Below the pieces are notes generated by a model. It did not search any database and was not told the DNA's origin. It saw nothing but the letters and a program-made list of their open reading frames with translations. Source: Coptis chinensis (lineage: Eukaryota > Streptophyta > Magnoliopsida > Ranunculales > Ranunculaceae). From it: a DNA stretch of 64,000 nt. The stretch lies in contig CM027383.1 in the NCBI GenBank assembly GCA_015680905.1, forward strand, positions 37,942,501-38,006,500. The letters are read 5' to 3'. A program made the position numbers and the translations under genes. Shown here piece by piece: positions 41,679-53,500 of this stretch. Positions within the stretch are counted from its first letter, which is position 1. Each line of letters opens with the position of its first letter.

Positions 41679-44580
41679 GAAGATGAAGAAGAAGTATTTG
41701 AGGTAATGTTTGATGTACAACAACAAATTAGAGAAGAACAACAAATTAGAGAAGGAGAAAATAGAAGATATGTTGAAAGTGAAGAAGTGGAACAAAATGT
41801 TGAAGGTCAAGGTGAAGAATTTGAAGATCGCGACAAGTCGAAAGCAAATGAAATTCTGAGAAATCGTCGACGACAAAATGCAAACCTAAATAATGAGGTA
41901 ACACTTGATTAAAATGAATACAAAACACTTGATTGATTGAATGAATGAATGAATGGATGCAAAATGAATGAATGCAAAACCGAGCCCAAACGACATGGTC
42001 GGGTCGTTTGGTAACACTATCAAACGACATGGGCCTGTAGTTTGAGAACACTACTGGAACGACATGGCGGTGTAGTTTGAGAACACTACGAACGACATGG
42101 TGGTGTAGTTTGAGAACACTGGAACGACATGGCTGGGTCGTTTCATTACACTACTGAGAACTACATGGCCGGTCGTTTCATTACACTATAGAACTACATG
42201 GCCGGGTCGTTTGGACTCTTGATGAAACTACATGGTTGGGCATTGTTTGAGACTCTTGTTTTATTCTTCTATATGTAGAATTCTTTGCCGCTATCCGGGA
42301 ACCGATCTTCTGCAAACTCGAATGATGTGGATTGTCAACCGATTTTAAGTGATACAACAGAAATTTTACTACGTAAGAGGTATGATTGAGTAGGCATTGA
42401 TTTCATTTTTTTTTTAAATTTTCTAAATATAATTTTATTAGTGTATTAATAATAGTTGTTGTTTTTATGTGTTTAGGTCTTTCATACACGAGCGCAGGCA
42501 ATCGATTGGGCAACCGCTAGAGGAAGACAAGTTAATGTTGTTGTGGTCATTGAAAAGTCGAGTGTGCCAAAGGAAACCGAAAGTAGCAAGATTGAATTTG
42601 GCTTTTGTGAGTGCTGGTGTGTATCGGTCACACAAGAAGGAAAGCGAAGAGAAGCTAATAAGAGAAGGTCGGGAACCAAGAAATCGGGATGTCCATTTAA
42701 GTTAAAAGGTATTTTCCAACGCTAACCGCGTCGATAGTTGGAAAATTGTCGTTCTTAATGGTGTTCACAACCATCCATTGGCGAAGACCCTTGAAGGACA
42801 TGCATTTGCTACTCGACTAACCGTTCCAGAGTTCGAGTATTTGTCAGAGATGAGTAAGTGTGGAATAAAACCTAAACAAATATTGGATTCCATCAAGAAT
42901 AGGTATCATGATAACATCTCTAGTATATCCCAAGTCTACACTGCAAGGCAGAAGGTGAGGAAATTGGATATGAACGGTCTCACACAATTACAGAGATTGC
43001 GTGAGTTGTTAGCAAAAGAACATTATTTTGAGGAGTTGAGACAGGATGAGAATACCGAGGAGATAACGGGATTGTTATGGGCCCATCCGAAGGTGTTAAG
43101 TTGGCTCGGACTTTTCCAACAGTTTTCATGTTAGACGCTACCTACAAAACTAACAGGTATCGGTGGCCTTTCGTACAGTTTGTTGGGGTGACTTCAACAT
43201 GGAAATCTTTCACCGCGTGTCGGTCCGCCGCTCACCTGAAACAACAGTCGACTATGAGTGGGCCCTGCATCATTTTAGTGGGTTTGCTTGGTGACATAAG
43301 TCCATCCGCGGATCGCGGTCCACGGGGACTTAGCCCCGATGAGTGCCGACAGAAGTTTTTCCTAACGCACACAAGCATCTATGTAGATGGCATATCGCTA
43401 CGTCGCGCCCTTTCAAAATGTTACGATATTTTTCCAACTACGAACTTGTAGAGAAGGCCCAGTTTCGTGGAACAATCAGAGTCAAATCGAAGACAGAGGT
43501 TATTTTCCAAGTAGATGGGATGCTTTGGAAAAATATTACGGGGTTGAAAGTACTCCAATTTTGTTTGTTATTTGCGAGACTTGGTTTCCCATTGGGGATC
43601 GATTCGTATGTTGTTGGACTGACCAACACATTCACTTTGGGAGTACAAATCACCAATAGAGTTGAAGGGTCTCATGCTCGTGAAGCGTGTACTAGGAAAT
43701 GCAAACCGGCCATGATTTTTGAGTATGTTTAGCTTAATCCACCCGATTCTAGAGATCCGATGTCCGAAATTAGAGCTACCTTCGAGAAGTATGATTGTAA
43801 CTCGGCACCACCACCGGATTCCTTTGTTTCGTGAACTTCGAGGCCTTGTCTCACGCAAAGTGTTTAGACTTGTTATTTGAAGAAATAGATACCCGCGTAA
43901 AGCGTGTTAAAGATGGAGAGATAAGGTGTTGGTGCTATTTGCGCCGACGAGCCATGGACCGCCATGTGCTCATGAATTAATTGAGTTTGAAGAGCAAGAG
44001 CGGTCCATCCCTTTGATCGCTATCGACCCCTTTTGGAAAACATTGTCCGCTTCTCCCAATGTGTCGTACTGGGTGTTGGTCCCGATGTTGCACCTTCATG
44101 GACTTGTTCATGAATAGGTTTGCAATGGTTTACGAAGAAGAGCGGATGGTTATGATTAGGAAGCTTATGGAGATTGCCGCACACGGAAAGTACATGGCTA
44201 GTACCGCCTTGTGAGGAAGCAAAACCAAAGGTCGGTCCGAAGGTAGCTGCAGAGAAAGCTTCAAACCGAGATGATAACTCTTCAAAGCGAGATCCATCTC
44301 ATTTTGAACATTCTCAACGTGACCATGAAGAGTGGGTCTCGTCCACAACCAAACATTCACCCCACCCAAAACATCCACACTACACCAAGAAAGAAGTCTT
44401 CTCCAAAACTACCAACCCAAAACATCCACACCACACCAACAAATAAGCCTCTCCAAAACACCAAAACAACCACACCAAGAAATAAACCTTCTCCAAAAAC
44501 ACCAAAACAACCACACCATTTAAATAAGCCTTCTCAAAAAGCGGTCACACACACTTAAATGTGAGAGATGACTTAGACTT
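41679..44580 (+). pseudogene. FAR1/MULE-type (Mutator-like) transposase, broken
   Basis: Exon 1 is about 41679-41898 and is acidic (EDEEEVFEVMFDVQQQ). Exon 2, about 42278-42379, reads NSLPLSGNRSSANSNDVDCQ. The main exon starts at 42478 with a FAR1-type zinc-binding domain (VFHTRAQAIDWA, KRRSGTKKSGCPFKL, VLNGVHNHPLAKTLEGH). The MULE DDE domain follows: VFMLDATYKTNRYRWPFVQF, VGVTSTWKSF, an ADRG-like second Asp region, VFPNAHKHLCRWHI and QITNRVEGSHAR. A C-terminal zinc motif matches PPCAHELIEFEEQERSIPL and DPFWKTL. A Lys/Pro/Thr/His-rich linker (44340-44560) leads into the OTU region. Frameshifts near 42720, 43090, 43230-43340, 43450 and 43680 disrupt it. Transposases of this kind cut and join element ends; related host genes are the FAR1/FHY3 factors. 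Confidence 0.92.
41990..42240. repeat. CAAACGAC half-site cluster in transposase intron 1
   Basis: At least eight half-sites of the type AACGACATGG or GGTCGTTT, now separated by GAACACTACT-like linkers. It is the same motif as the left array, placed between exons 1 and 2. Confidence 0.85.
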
Positions 44581-44582
44581 TG

Positions 44583-45228
44583 GAAAGACGAAGGGTCCTA
44601 AGGATTACGGGTTGGATATTCCCCGAAGAAATGCATAAATACATTGTTAGAGTCCATGACCATTGGCGATGGCAACCGCGCGGTTATAGAGCTTAGATGC
44701 ATTGCATTAGGAAGAAGTCAAGAAGAATGGCCACAGATGATGAGAAGGAGTTGTACGAAGAGCTTTATCGACAACCTCCCCTTTATTGTACTTTGTACAA
44801 TCAAAGTGAGGTTTTTATTCGATGAAGGAAATCCTACATGAAGAAGGTTACGACCCTTAAATAAGTGGATGAGCATGCCTTTTCTTTGGATACTTATTTG
44901 CTTCAAGATTTAATGTTGTCCTTATGCATTTAGGAGCTCGTCGCTGCTTCCTTCTCATGCGAGAACCCAAGCAAATCGAGAGAGAGTGACCCAAGTGTTG
45001 GGTAGCGCACATGTTGGTGGAAATCATTTTGTCAATGTTGAACTTGTTGAAGATTGTCCCGGTTCCTCCAAGAATCGCCAATGGCTTAGAGCTCGATATG
45101 ATATTGTTGAAAGTTGGAATTTGGCCTTGACAAGAAGGCAATTGCAATTTATGGCATTGAACATTCCCAATTTAATATGGGAAAATGAGCTCTCGTTGAA
45201 GACCCAACCGGTACATGTTATCGACTAA
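44583..45228 (+). pseudogene. OTU-like cysteine protease domain at the C-terminus of the MULE transposase
   Basis: After the linker the reading continues GLDIPRRMHKYI, then MTIGDGN, then IALGRSQEEWPQ and, in another frame, ELYEELYRQPPLYCTLYN. Near 45010-45030 it has GGNHFVNVEL, then SLNLALTRRQLQ-like sequence and stop at 45228. GDGN(C)GYRA and a late NHFV are the Cys and His blocks of OTU proteases. The Cys codon is destroyed here: about two extra bases follow GDGN, so it reads GDGNRAVIEL. OTU domains remove ubiquitin-like tags in eukaryotes; the role in transposons is unknown to me. Stops near 44838 and 44935 break the middle. Confidence 0.68.
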
Positions 45229-45739
45229 GTTGTTTGTATGTTGTCGATATGATATTTTGATGTAATTTGTATTTTGATGTAATTTGGAACAAGTGTAATT
45301 TGATTTGATTTTTATGTTATCAATGTTAGGGCTTTTATTTGATTTGATTTGGAAATCGAAAGTAATCGACTAAGTTGATTCGACGGCAAATTTTGAAATC
45401 GGCGATCGACTAAGTGATATATTGATGTAATTTGATATTTTGATGTAATTTGGAACAAATGTAATTTTATTTTATTTTATTGTTATTTGGAAATAATGTT
45501 AGGGCTTTTATTTTATTTGATTTGGAAATCAAGTGATCGATTAAGTTGATTCGGACGGCAATCGAAAGTGATTTGGAAATAGAAGCGATCGACTAAGTTG
45601 ATTCGGACGTCAATCGAAAGTGATTTTGAAATCGAATGATCGACTAAGTTGATTCGGATGGCAATCGAAAGTGATCGACTAGTTGATTCGACCGCAATCG
45701 AAAGTGATTTGAAATAACGTTCAGATGTTGTCAATAATG
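45229..45739. repeat. About 50-bp tandem repeats downstream of the OTU region
   Basis: Five to six units of GATCGACTAAGTTGATTCGG followed by CAATCGAAAGTGATTTGG between 45335 and 45715. Upstream of them TGATGTAATTTG recurs four times (45259-45450). Confidence 0.88.
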
Positions 45740-46010
45740 ACCGAAACTACACGGTGAAGTCGTTTGGCTTTAATACAAAAGCGACCCCAGCCGGATCGTT
45801 TGGTATAAAGGGAAAACGATGTGGTCATGTCGTTTGGCCTTTAGACCAAACGATGTGGTCATGTCGTTTGGCCTTTAGACCAAAACGATCGGGTGGGTCG
45901 TTTGAGATTTAAAGCGACCGATCTGCCGTGGTGGATTTGGTATAAAGGAAAACGATTCGCTTTCAGTCGTTTTGGCCTTTATGCCAAACGATGTGGCTGG
46001 GTCGCTTTGG
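45740..46010. repeat. Third CAAACGA half-site cluster, between the two convergent genes
   Basis: Units such as ACCAAACGATGTGGTCATGT and CGTTTGGCCTTTAG repeat in back-to-back orientation, including a near-exact pair at 45815-45885. It is related to the left array but with a GATGTGGTC core. Confidence 0.85.
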
Positions 46011-46363
46011 AAGAAAAAATTTCAAAAATTCGTTTTGTTTTACAACACTTTCATATTCATCAAATTCCACTTTTCATCAGATATCAAACATTCAAACATT
46101 AAACCATACATCAATACATCAAATTCCATACATCAAATTCCATATTCATCAGATATCAAACATTCATCCATACATAAAATTCCATTCATACATTAAACCC
46201 TAAACTGAAACAAATTACATTCAAACATTAAACCCTAAACCCTAAACATTAAATTCCATTCAAACATTCATGCAAACATCATATCCATCAATGTATGAAT
46301 TACATCCATCAAACTAAACTACAAAGTTACAAACACATTCTACAAACCCTAAACTGAAACAAA
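46011..46363. other. Low-complexity intergenic stretch between OTU and PMD genes
   Basis: Irregular short repeats of CATCAAATTCCATAC, ATCAAACATTCA and AAACCCTAAAC (telomere-like on the minus strand). No gene signature. Confidence 0.6.
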
Positions 46364-48718
46364 TCAACTATAGCGCCCACCAATGTACTTGCACCTAGTC
46401 AAGTTGTACGCCTGTTCGAAGGAGGACCTTGCTTCCTCTGGCATATCATTCCCAGCCAATTGCAGACCTCTCTCTAGCAAATGACTGGTTTCATCGATGA
46501 CGTCGTTCGTCGAAAAAAGAAAAATCAAGATAAGTTACCAATCGAATGCCAAAAAATCACAGTTAGAGAAAACTCAATTAAAAATCACAATACTTACAAT
46601 CGGTGAAGCAGTTAGGGTGTTCTCGGGGAGGGATGAATCGGAAGAAGCTCAGGTTCACCAAAACTACATGAGAATTCCTCGCGATACCAAGTCATGTAGT
46701 TTTGATGACACTCCCATGGATAAGGCGAAATAGGTCCTCGGTTGCGAGTTGAATCACGTGATTACGCCACGACTCGATAAAGTGGCCCAATATTGGTCAA
46801 ATTTCACCTCATACCAGCGTCTCCGCCACGGTTCTTGTTCTCCAATTTGGCATTGGAGGATCTTTAGGTACAAGTTGCACGTGACCCAACCGACGCACCA
46901 CCCTTGCGACAACAGTAAAGCTCGACAATGTTGAAAAAACATAGCAATCCCTCAAAAATGCAATGTCATCGATCGGGTTTGTATCTCGATATTTTTGTAG
47001 GGATGCCAAACAACTGAAACAAAATCAAATGTGTCATTAACAACTCTAATGATCAATTACTAAAAATAAATATAAATAAACTTAAATACCAAATTGTCAT
47101 TGAATTTAATACTTACATTGAACTCATTCAAATCATCAATTATCGCCGATAAAACTGCAATGCATACGTTAGGTCGTAATAGTGTGGAGCGTGGGATGTG
47201 TCTATGAGCACGCCGGTCAGACGAGATATAGTTGAAGTTTGGGGATCCACGAATACGGAAAATACTCATAGATCCATGCCTAGATATACACAAATAGTTA
47301 ACATATTGATAGAGTAATAAAATTAACATTAAAAAAAATAAACTCTAAAATACTCAAGTTTTACCTGTAGAAGAGTCATATAGCCTGTAACTCCTTTCAC
47401 CTTCGCACATGTGGCAGCCCCGAGACCTCTATATAAAAACGCCAAAATTGCTGCACCCCATGCATACTCTTCTATCTCACTGAATTTCAACAACGGCCTC
47501 AGATAACATATAGGCACTCCAGTCCCAGACTTGTCAGTAAAAACGGCACATCCAAAGAAAAACAGAATAAAAGCTCTAACAGTCCGTTGAACATCCTGGA
47601 AACTCGAGGCCTTCTCTACCACATTCCCAGCAGCGTCACATATAGGGCTATCATGAATCTTGTTTTAAAAATGCTTCCGGATGAATTCTAGCCTTACTTT
47701 TGAAGTGAACTTGCTAGCTTCCATCTCCGCCCTAATCAAATCAATAGGGAGCCCCAGACCAAGATGTAAGAGATTTATCGATTGTTGTAAGTTCAGCTCA
47801 CTGTCCCCTTGCACCGCTCTTCCTCTAACTGTGACTCCACGATTTGGACAACATCGTCCAAAGTCACGATCATCATCCCCAACTGGCATATGGAAGGTGT
47901 TGGTCTCCGAATGCCATCTCCACAAACGCCGAGATCAATGGTGGATCCATATGCTCGTGATAACCTTCCACGAGATCAAACAACCCAGATCCTTCTCAAC
48001 CGCATCGACAAATCTCGGAGACCTTTCACATTCATTTTGAAATTCCATTGGGATAACCTCGCTAAGTGTGAAACACACTTCAACGCTCCGCGATCCTCAC
48101 GAAACAACCGAAGCACGATTAGATATATATGAGCGAAACAAAATATTTTGTAAAAGAAAATCAAAGTACACAAGAAAAACAAAATATTACCCTTCTCTCC
48201 CAAACATCATGGCGACATGCACCGCATAGTCATACAACAACTTTGACTCATACGGGCCTCCCCATACACACCTCTTTGAAACTCCAAATCATCATTGGAT
48301 TTTCTTACGAAATCAATACCGAGGTGCTTCTTCCACTGGTGGTATGCGTCTTCTACCACATATTCTTCAACATCATCATCCCGCTCATCCTCCTCCTCAC
48401 TCTCCTCCTCACTCTCACTCTCCTCTTCTACTATACTCTTCCCTTTGTCTAAACCTACATCTAAAACCTACATCTAAACCTACATTAATATCACTATCTA
48501 CACTATCTACACTATCTTCACTAAACGAATCAACCTCGGGAACCTCAAGAACCTCTTTTTCCAAATGGTCCCCCCTCTACGATGCCGTTAAGCCGTCGCC
48601 CTATGTCTTTTTTCTTTCCAACTGCATCACCGCTAGAGGAACCGCCACCAAACAATTTCTTAACACCCTTTAATGTAGTTTTCGCTACATTCTTCACATT
48701 CTTTGATCGAGGACCCAT
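46364..48718 (-). pseudogene. Plant mobile domain (PMD, MAIN-like) gene
   Basis: Read leftward from ATG at 48718: MGPRSKNVKNVAKTTLKGVK opens a basic N-terminus, followed by a Glu/Asp/Ser-rich segment (48350-48450). Then VVEDAYHQWKKHLGIDF and, in another frame, GGPYESKLLYDYAVHVAMM. The PMD core follows: RWHSETNTFHMPVG, VGLTVRGRAVQGDSEL-like, TVRAFILFFFGCAVFTDKSG, YAWGAAILAFLYRGLG. Later exons are near 47230 (FRIRGSPNFNY) and 46740-47010 (RRLGHVQLVPKDPPMPNWRT). It ends CKYIGGRYS, stop, at 46364. Frameshifts near 47660, 47860-47940 and 48230 are visible. PMD proteins such as MAIN act in plant gene silencing and development, and mobile copies occur in transposons. This is probably cargo of the MULE. 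Confidence 0.85.
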
Positions 48719-48800
48719 CGCTACAAAGAAAAATAAAACAAGTATTAGTAAACCATATTTAAATAAACAATGTACAAAGAAAACCACTAGAAAAAAGAGA

Positions 48801-50489
48801 TCATCCCAGTCGTAAAACTAATAGACTTATAAGCTTGCTATGATAACTCCAAGTATATATGAAGAAATAGAATGAGGTGTTACGCTATCCAAATTCTATC
48901 GAATTTTGGGCAGAGTTTCCTTTGTTTGGTCAACATTTATTATACTTAAACTGTCATAACACGGAAATCAATAATAACATCCTTCCAACAACCATATGTA
49001 CATATAACCTAACTTTTACACGCAAAGATTGCAAAATGTATATATATACAAGGCTGTTTTACGTATGAACCGTCATTTATGTACATCAAGTATTACAACA
49101 AAATAACTGGACTCTCTCTACAACAAAATGAACTTGACTCTGTCCCTCGTCAAGCATAGGGGAAACCACCCAAAAAAACCACCTTGATAAATTTTCATGG
49201 ATGGATGATCTTTGTATACATCAAGGTGGCATTCTAATATTAGAGATAAATTTTTCTTTCTCTTATGTGGTGTTCTACAGTACTTTCTACCATGCTACAT
49301 GGAGTCTTTAGAGAGTTTGATTCAATTTCTACTTTTTAAAAGAGTGCATACTTACGATTAATATACTTCTATCACATTGTTTTCTATTTTAGTATAACTC
49401 TTCCAATTTAAGTGAAATTCAAATTAGTCCCCACAAATTCCTAATTATGTTTAACTACAATTATTTTCTCAAAAATAGGAAAAAAATTACCACAAAATTT
49501 CTAAAGAATATATCAATTATTTCCTAAAAAAATAGAAAACATGATCTTATTACCCCCACAAATTATGTACGCATAGCAATTATTTTCTCAAAAATAGGAA
49601 AGAAATTACCACACAAATTCCTAAAGAATATATCAATTATTTTCTAAAAAATAGAAAACATGATCTTATTACCCCCACAAATTATGTACGTATAGGGTTT
49701 TCTTCAATATTGGAATTAAAGATCAACATAAGCCATTTAAACAAGATGTACTCTTTTAGTACAACTCTCCCAACTTAAGTGCAATTCAAATTAGTATGTA
49801 CAATTATTTTTTAAAACATAATTATTTTTAACTAGCTATTATTTCCTCAAAAATAGGAAAGAAATTACCCCACAAATTCAGCAAAAATAATTATGTTTAA
49901 CTAGCAATTATTTCTTCAAAAATATGTAAATCTGAAGCTCTCCTAAAAATCTTAAAAATAATTGGAGGTTTCAGAGAGAATAGATAATAGACAATGAAGC
50001 CATAAAAGCACAGTAGAAAAGAATACAAATTGATCGGAAACTAGCATAACACGGTGATCATGGAAAGAACAATGTTAAGTATGCCTTGATTTCCATTCTC
50101 AACAACATAAATGGACTTCATATTATTATTTTAAGACTATCTATTTGCAGCATAAATTGCGTGTATACAGACATGTCACATACGCATTATCTTACCCCCA
50201 ATAGTATTAGCAATTTAGCTATAGGTAAAAGCATATTGAATTAAGCAAGACTTGGCACCAAGACATCTCCATCCGCCCAAACTCTACTTCAACTTGGAAA
50301 CTTCAAGTGATGATAGTAAAATTAGTAGTGGGTCACTGCCTCATTGGTTGGGCTAGTTGCTTATACTCTTAGGAGTTTTACGCGAAAGAGCCACACATTT
50401 TGTACTTGAATTAGACCATAATTTTTTTTAAATATAAAAACTATCATAATAAAGTATTTCTTTTACATCACGAAAGATACCTAAAAGAT
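48801..50489. other. Spacer with tandem duplication and a hairpin, no gene
   Basis: Contains the inverted repeat at 49179-49229 (CCACCTTGAT with ATCAAGGTGG), the 120-bp tandem pair at 49458-49695 and a third partial copy near 49830-49910. The style of sequence is consistent with Helitron body. No coding motif. Confidence 0.5.
49458..49695. repeat. 120-bp tandem duplication
   Basis: Two units beginning CAATTATTTTCTCAAAAATA and ending near CCCACAAATTATGTACG, with few differences. Confidence 0.93.
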
Positions 50490-50519
50490 CCCGGGCGTAT
50501 GCTCGGGTTCAAAATCTAG
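50490..50519 (+). mobile_element. Helitron 3' terminus
   Basis: CCCGGGC and GCTCGGG form a 7-bp stem (one G-T pair) around a GTAT loop. It is followed by TTCAAAATCTAG and then T, which is the hairpin plus CTRR end inserted before T that defines Helitrons. Confidence 0.7.
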
Positions 50520-50520
50520 T

Positions 50521-53500
50521 ATCGGTATAAAAGGTGGTACCAAAGTCTAAAAAACCCTTATTTATAAGTACATTGCAGTTTAGGAAAACTGATTTCTAGG
50601 ATGTACGTGCTTGAATGCTAAGCACTTCACATATTAATTAATTAATTATTAAATTAAATCATTTCCATCTCATTCGATCAAAGACGATATATTAAATCCT
50701 GTATATGAGTTGTTTTTATGGTTCAAATCGAATACCGTCTAAGAAATATTGCGCTGAAGTCAAACATTCTTGAAAAAAGTATGTTATTATGTCTATCACC
50801 TTCGATAAGCTTCTATTGTCCCTTCTTCTCCTACGACAAATGAGGTCCAAAATTATATGTTAATTCTTTATTTCTTATGTTACTGCGTTGAAAGGCATTG
50901 AATCTCCTTTCTCTCTATCTCCATGTCTCTTTGCTTGATGTTTTAATTTGATTTTTGGGTACTGATGATGCTTCAAATGAAGGTAGCACTCCTCCATGGC
51001 TCCATCTCTTCACCCGCCATCATAATCACCATCTTATGTCGAACAACAATTTCAAAACCCATTTATCAATTAAAGGTAATCTTCTATGCCCATTCTTAAA
51101 TATTTTTAATTTTTGTGGTTTTAGTTATATATATAATCTCCAATGTCATTCCATCTTACTCTAATAATGTCTTTGTAAGGTGTCCTTATAACTAGAGTTT
51201 ATACCCGTAGAAATGCTTGATTCAAGTGTTTCACACTTGATTTAGCGTTGGTTTTGGACTATCAAAAAATGTATTAACTCAATTCTATAACAATGTTTCA
51301 CATTTGATTGATCGTTAGCTACAACTCAAGTAGTGATGATGGCAAATTTTTCAATACGCCCTTTTAGATTGGAGATAGCTAGTAAGGTTACCATTAGAGT
51401 TAAATCATGGTGTGTAATGCCATATTCTCTTTTTCCATTTACATTATTTGTCATGAGCATGACTATTTCATATGTTTATAAACAACCACTCCAGCAATAA
51501 GTTCCTTGCTGAATGCTTTTGCTTTAGAAATTAGTATGATCTCGGTTAGAAATTTCTTACGGTGTGCATACCTTGGTTTTTGGCATGGTTTTACATTTTG
51601 TTGACATTACAAGACATGGCACATTATTTTCGAAATTGGTCTTATTTACACAAGTTTATGCACATTTTCACACTTTCAGTGAGGCTTTGGTGCATTTGGA
51701 TCATGGATGGCAAATATTTGGATTGTGGTGCCCAATTATGTGAGTAAACATAAGGCTGTGATCAAGGTATGTGGGTTTTGATAGTTTTCATTAATGTTGT
51801 CCGTAATTCAATACTAATTAAACCTAGCACAATTTCAACTACTTTTACTAAGGTGTCTTATTCCTATTTGTAGGACATGTTTGGTGATGAAATCGAAACT
51901 ACATAACCTATATAAAGTGGCCAATGGTAAAACATCTCTTGCATGGAAAATTGGGTGATATAAAACTTGGAGGCAATGTGGTTATATTTTGACCTGCTAA
52001 AAGGGTTATGTTTTCCACTAGGAGAAAGCAGGTTCAATAGGTTATCACTATTTTCCACTACGAGAAGACATGTTTAGACAATCTAAGTTGTTATTAACTA
52101 GACGTGCACACAGTATAAGTTACTGTTGAATATACACATGCTCAGAACTTAATATCAATCCATGTGTCTTCTTTGCTTTGTGACATAATGTCCTGGAGTA
52201 TTATCACTATTGAATCGGCTGAAAAGGTTGAAAAGCTTATTGGTTGCTTCTTTAGTTGCATTACCTCAAATCTATTTTTGACCTTTTCATTTTGGTTTAT
52301 TTATGAGTCTGTTCTTTCTATCTTTAAAAGGTGTTGGAAATCAAGACAACAATGGTAATTTCCCTATCTCAGTCTTAGTTATAATATGACTTTATGCCTA
52401 CCACCAAGCAAGTGCACCATTCTAAACTACAAGGTTGTATAGTTGCAACAAGGTCACTAGCTTAGATCCCAAGTTAGACTGCACAAATAACCAATGATCT
52501 TTGAGGATTTCGCATGACAGATCAAATAGGGGCAACATAGCTAGCAACATCAACATCCGTAACTCAGGTAACAATTTATCCTTATAAATGTTGGTATTTT
52601 CCTTTTCAATTAGTGGTTGCCTTCATGCGGATTTTATGTCTCATATTTGAATGGGTTTTAATTATGTTTAATCGCTTCTCAGTTATTAGAATCAAAGCAT
52701 TCTCTATTTCGGTCCCTTAATTGCATTGCCAATTGCCAACATTCATTTTCTCTTTAATGGATCTTTAAAGAGGAATTTGGTGGTGGAAGTTGGTGCACAC
52801 ATCAGGTTTTATGCGGGATCAACTGGCATAGTGTAAGTTTTGCAAGATCAGTTGAATCCGCTTTATTAAATTTAAGAATATTAATATGCTTATTCCATGA
52901 CGCAGTTGGTGATTGATTTCTTCAATCCCTGGCTATAGATCGATTTGTTTTTAATCTCACATATTACTAGAATACTTATGGTTCAAGTTAGTTGATTTGC
53001 TTTATCTTTTTTTTCCCCTTGAAAATTATGTTTGTGATATGGTTGAAACAGTATATATTGGTGTTTGGTACTGATTAAAAACGTCTTTGTATTTCAAGAT
53101 TGGCTTGGTATTTGATTAGTTGAACGGTGATAAAATAATCAATGGGACTAAATCAGCAGAGAAAATAATTGTCGCCAATCGTGTTCTTCAATCTACAAAT
53201 TCACAGTTTGTTCCTTCTTTTTCTCTTACCTTCAATCAATTTCCAACACTTATATCAATTTCAATTTTGAGTGTTCAGTCAATCTATTAGGTCAAGTTTT
53301 TATTGAACCAGAGGAGTGAAGCTTTACCATAAAGGTATCTCCCTTCTCCACCACAGGTCCTAGGAACTTCGAGTCCAAACCGGATTTAGTTTTAATATAT
53401 AAGCCACAAGATTGTCCTGTTTTTCGTTATGAGCTAATGCTTTTGGGTTTAATCTATCTGCTTCTCATTGTTGGTACAAAACCAATCTATAAGCAATGTA

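Larger units (their letters stand above)
39850..48800. mobile_element. Mutator-like element region (transposase-OTU plus convergent PMD gene)
   Basis: A FAR1/MULE-type transposase gene on the plus strand and a PMD gene on the minus strand converge. They share the same unusual CAAACGAC-type palindromic repeats (39991-40790, 41990-42240, 45740-46010). PMD genes are known to travel inside some plant MULEs. I could not identify long terminal inverted repeats or a 9-bp duplication: the left candidate end (tandem ACAAATTTGCCAT at 39893-39922) has no visible counterpart near 48800. The limits are therefore approximate, and two adjacent elements remain possible. Confidence 0.6.
10608..50519 (+). mobile_element. 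Candidate Helitron with captured gene fragments, heavily invaded by other elements
   Basis: The 3' end is convincing: a hairpin (50490-50507), then nine bases, then CTAG, with T as the next base. The proposed 5' end follows an A and begins TCTATATAAAAGC, as plant Helitrons often do, but it lies in an ATCT microsatellite and is ambiguous by multiples of 4 bp. Between the ends lie partial genes from unrelated loci in the same orientation with introns kept (HYPK at 13829, GH9 at 14620 and 38395), the usual sign of Helitron capture. Without the nested insertions A, the MITE and the MULE region, the carrier would be roughly 7-8 kb. No Rep/helicase is present, so it would be non-autonomous. The 5' end, and the pairing of the two ends, are inference. 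Confidence 0.35.

Noticed and set aside
44174..44558. Thr/Pro/His/Lys-rich overlapping ORFs as separate genes
   Set aside because: The composition and position fit the linker between transposase and OTU domain, and the three frames compete because of low complexity.
47681..48452. Plus-strand ORFs of 107-119 codons
   Set aside because: They are shadows of the minus-strand PMD gene; the Ser/Leu-rich reading is the complement of its acidic segment.
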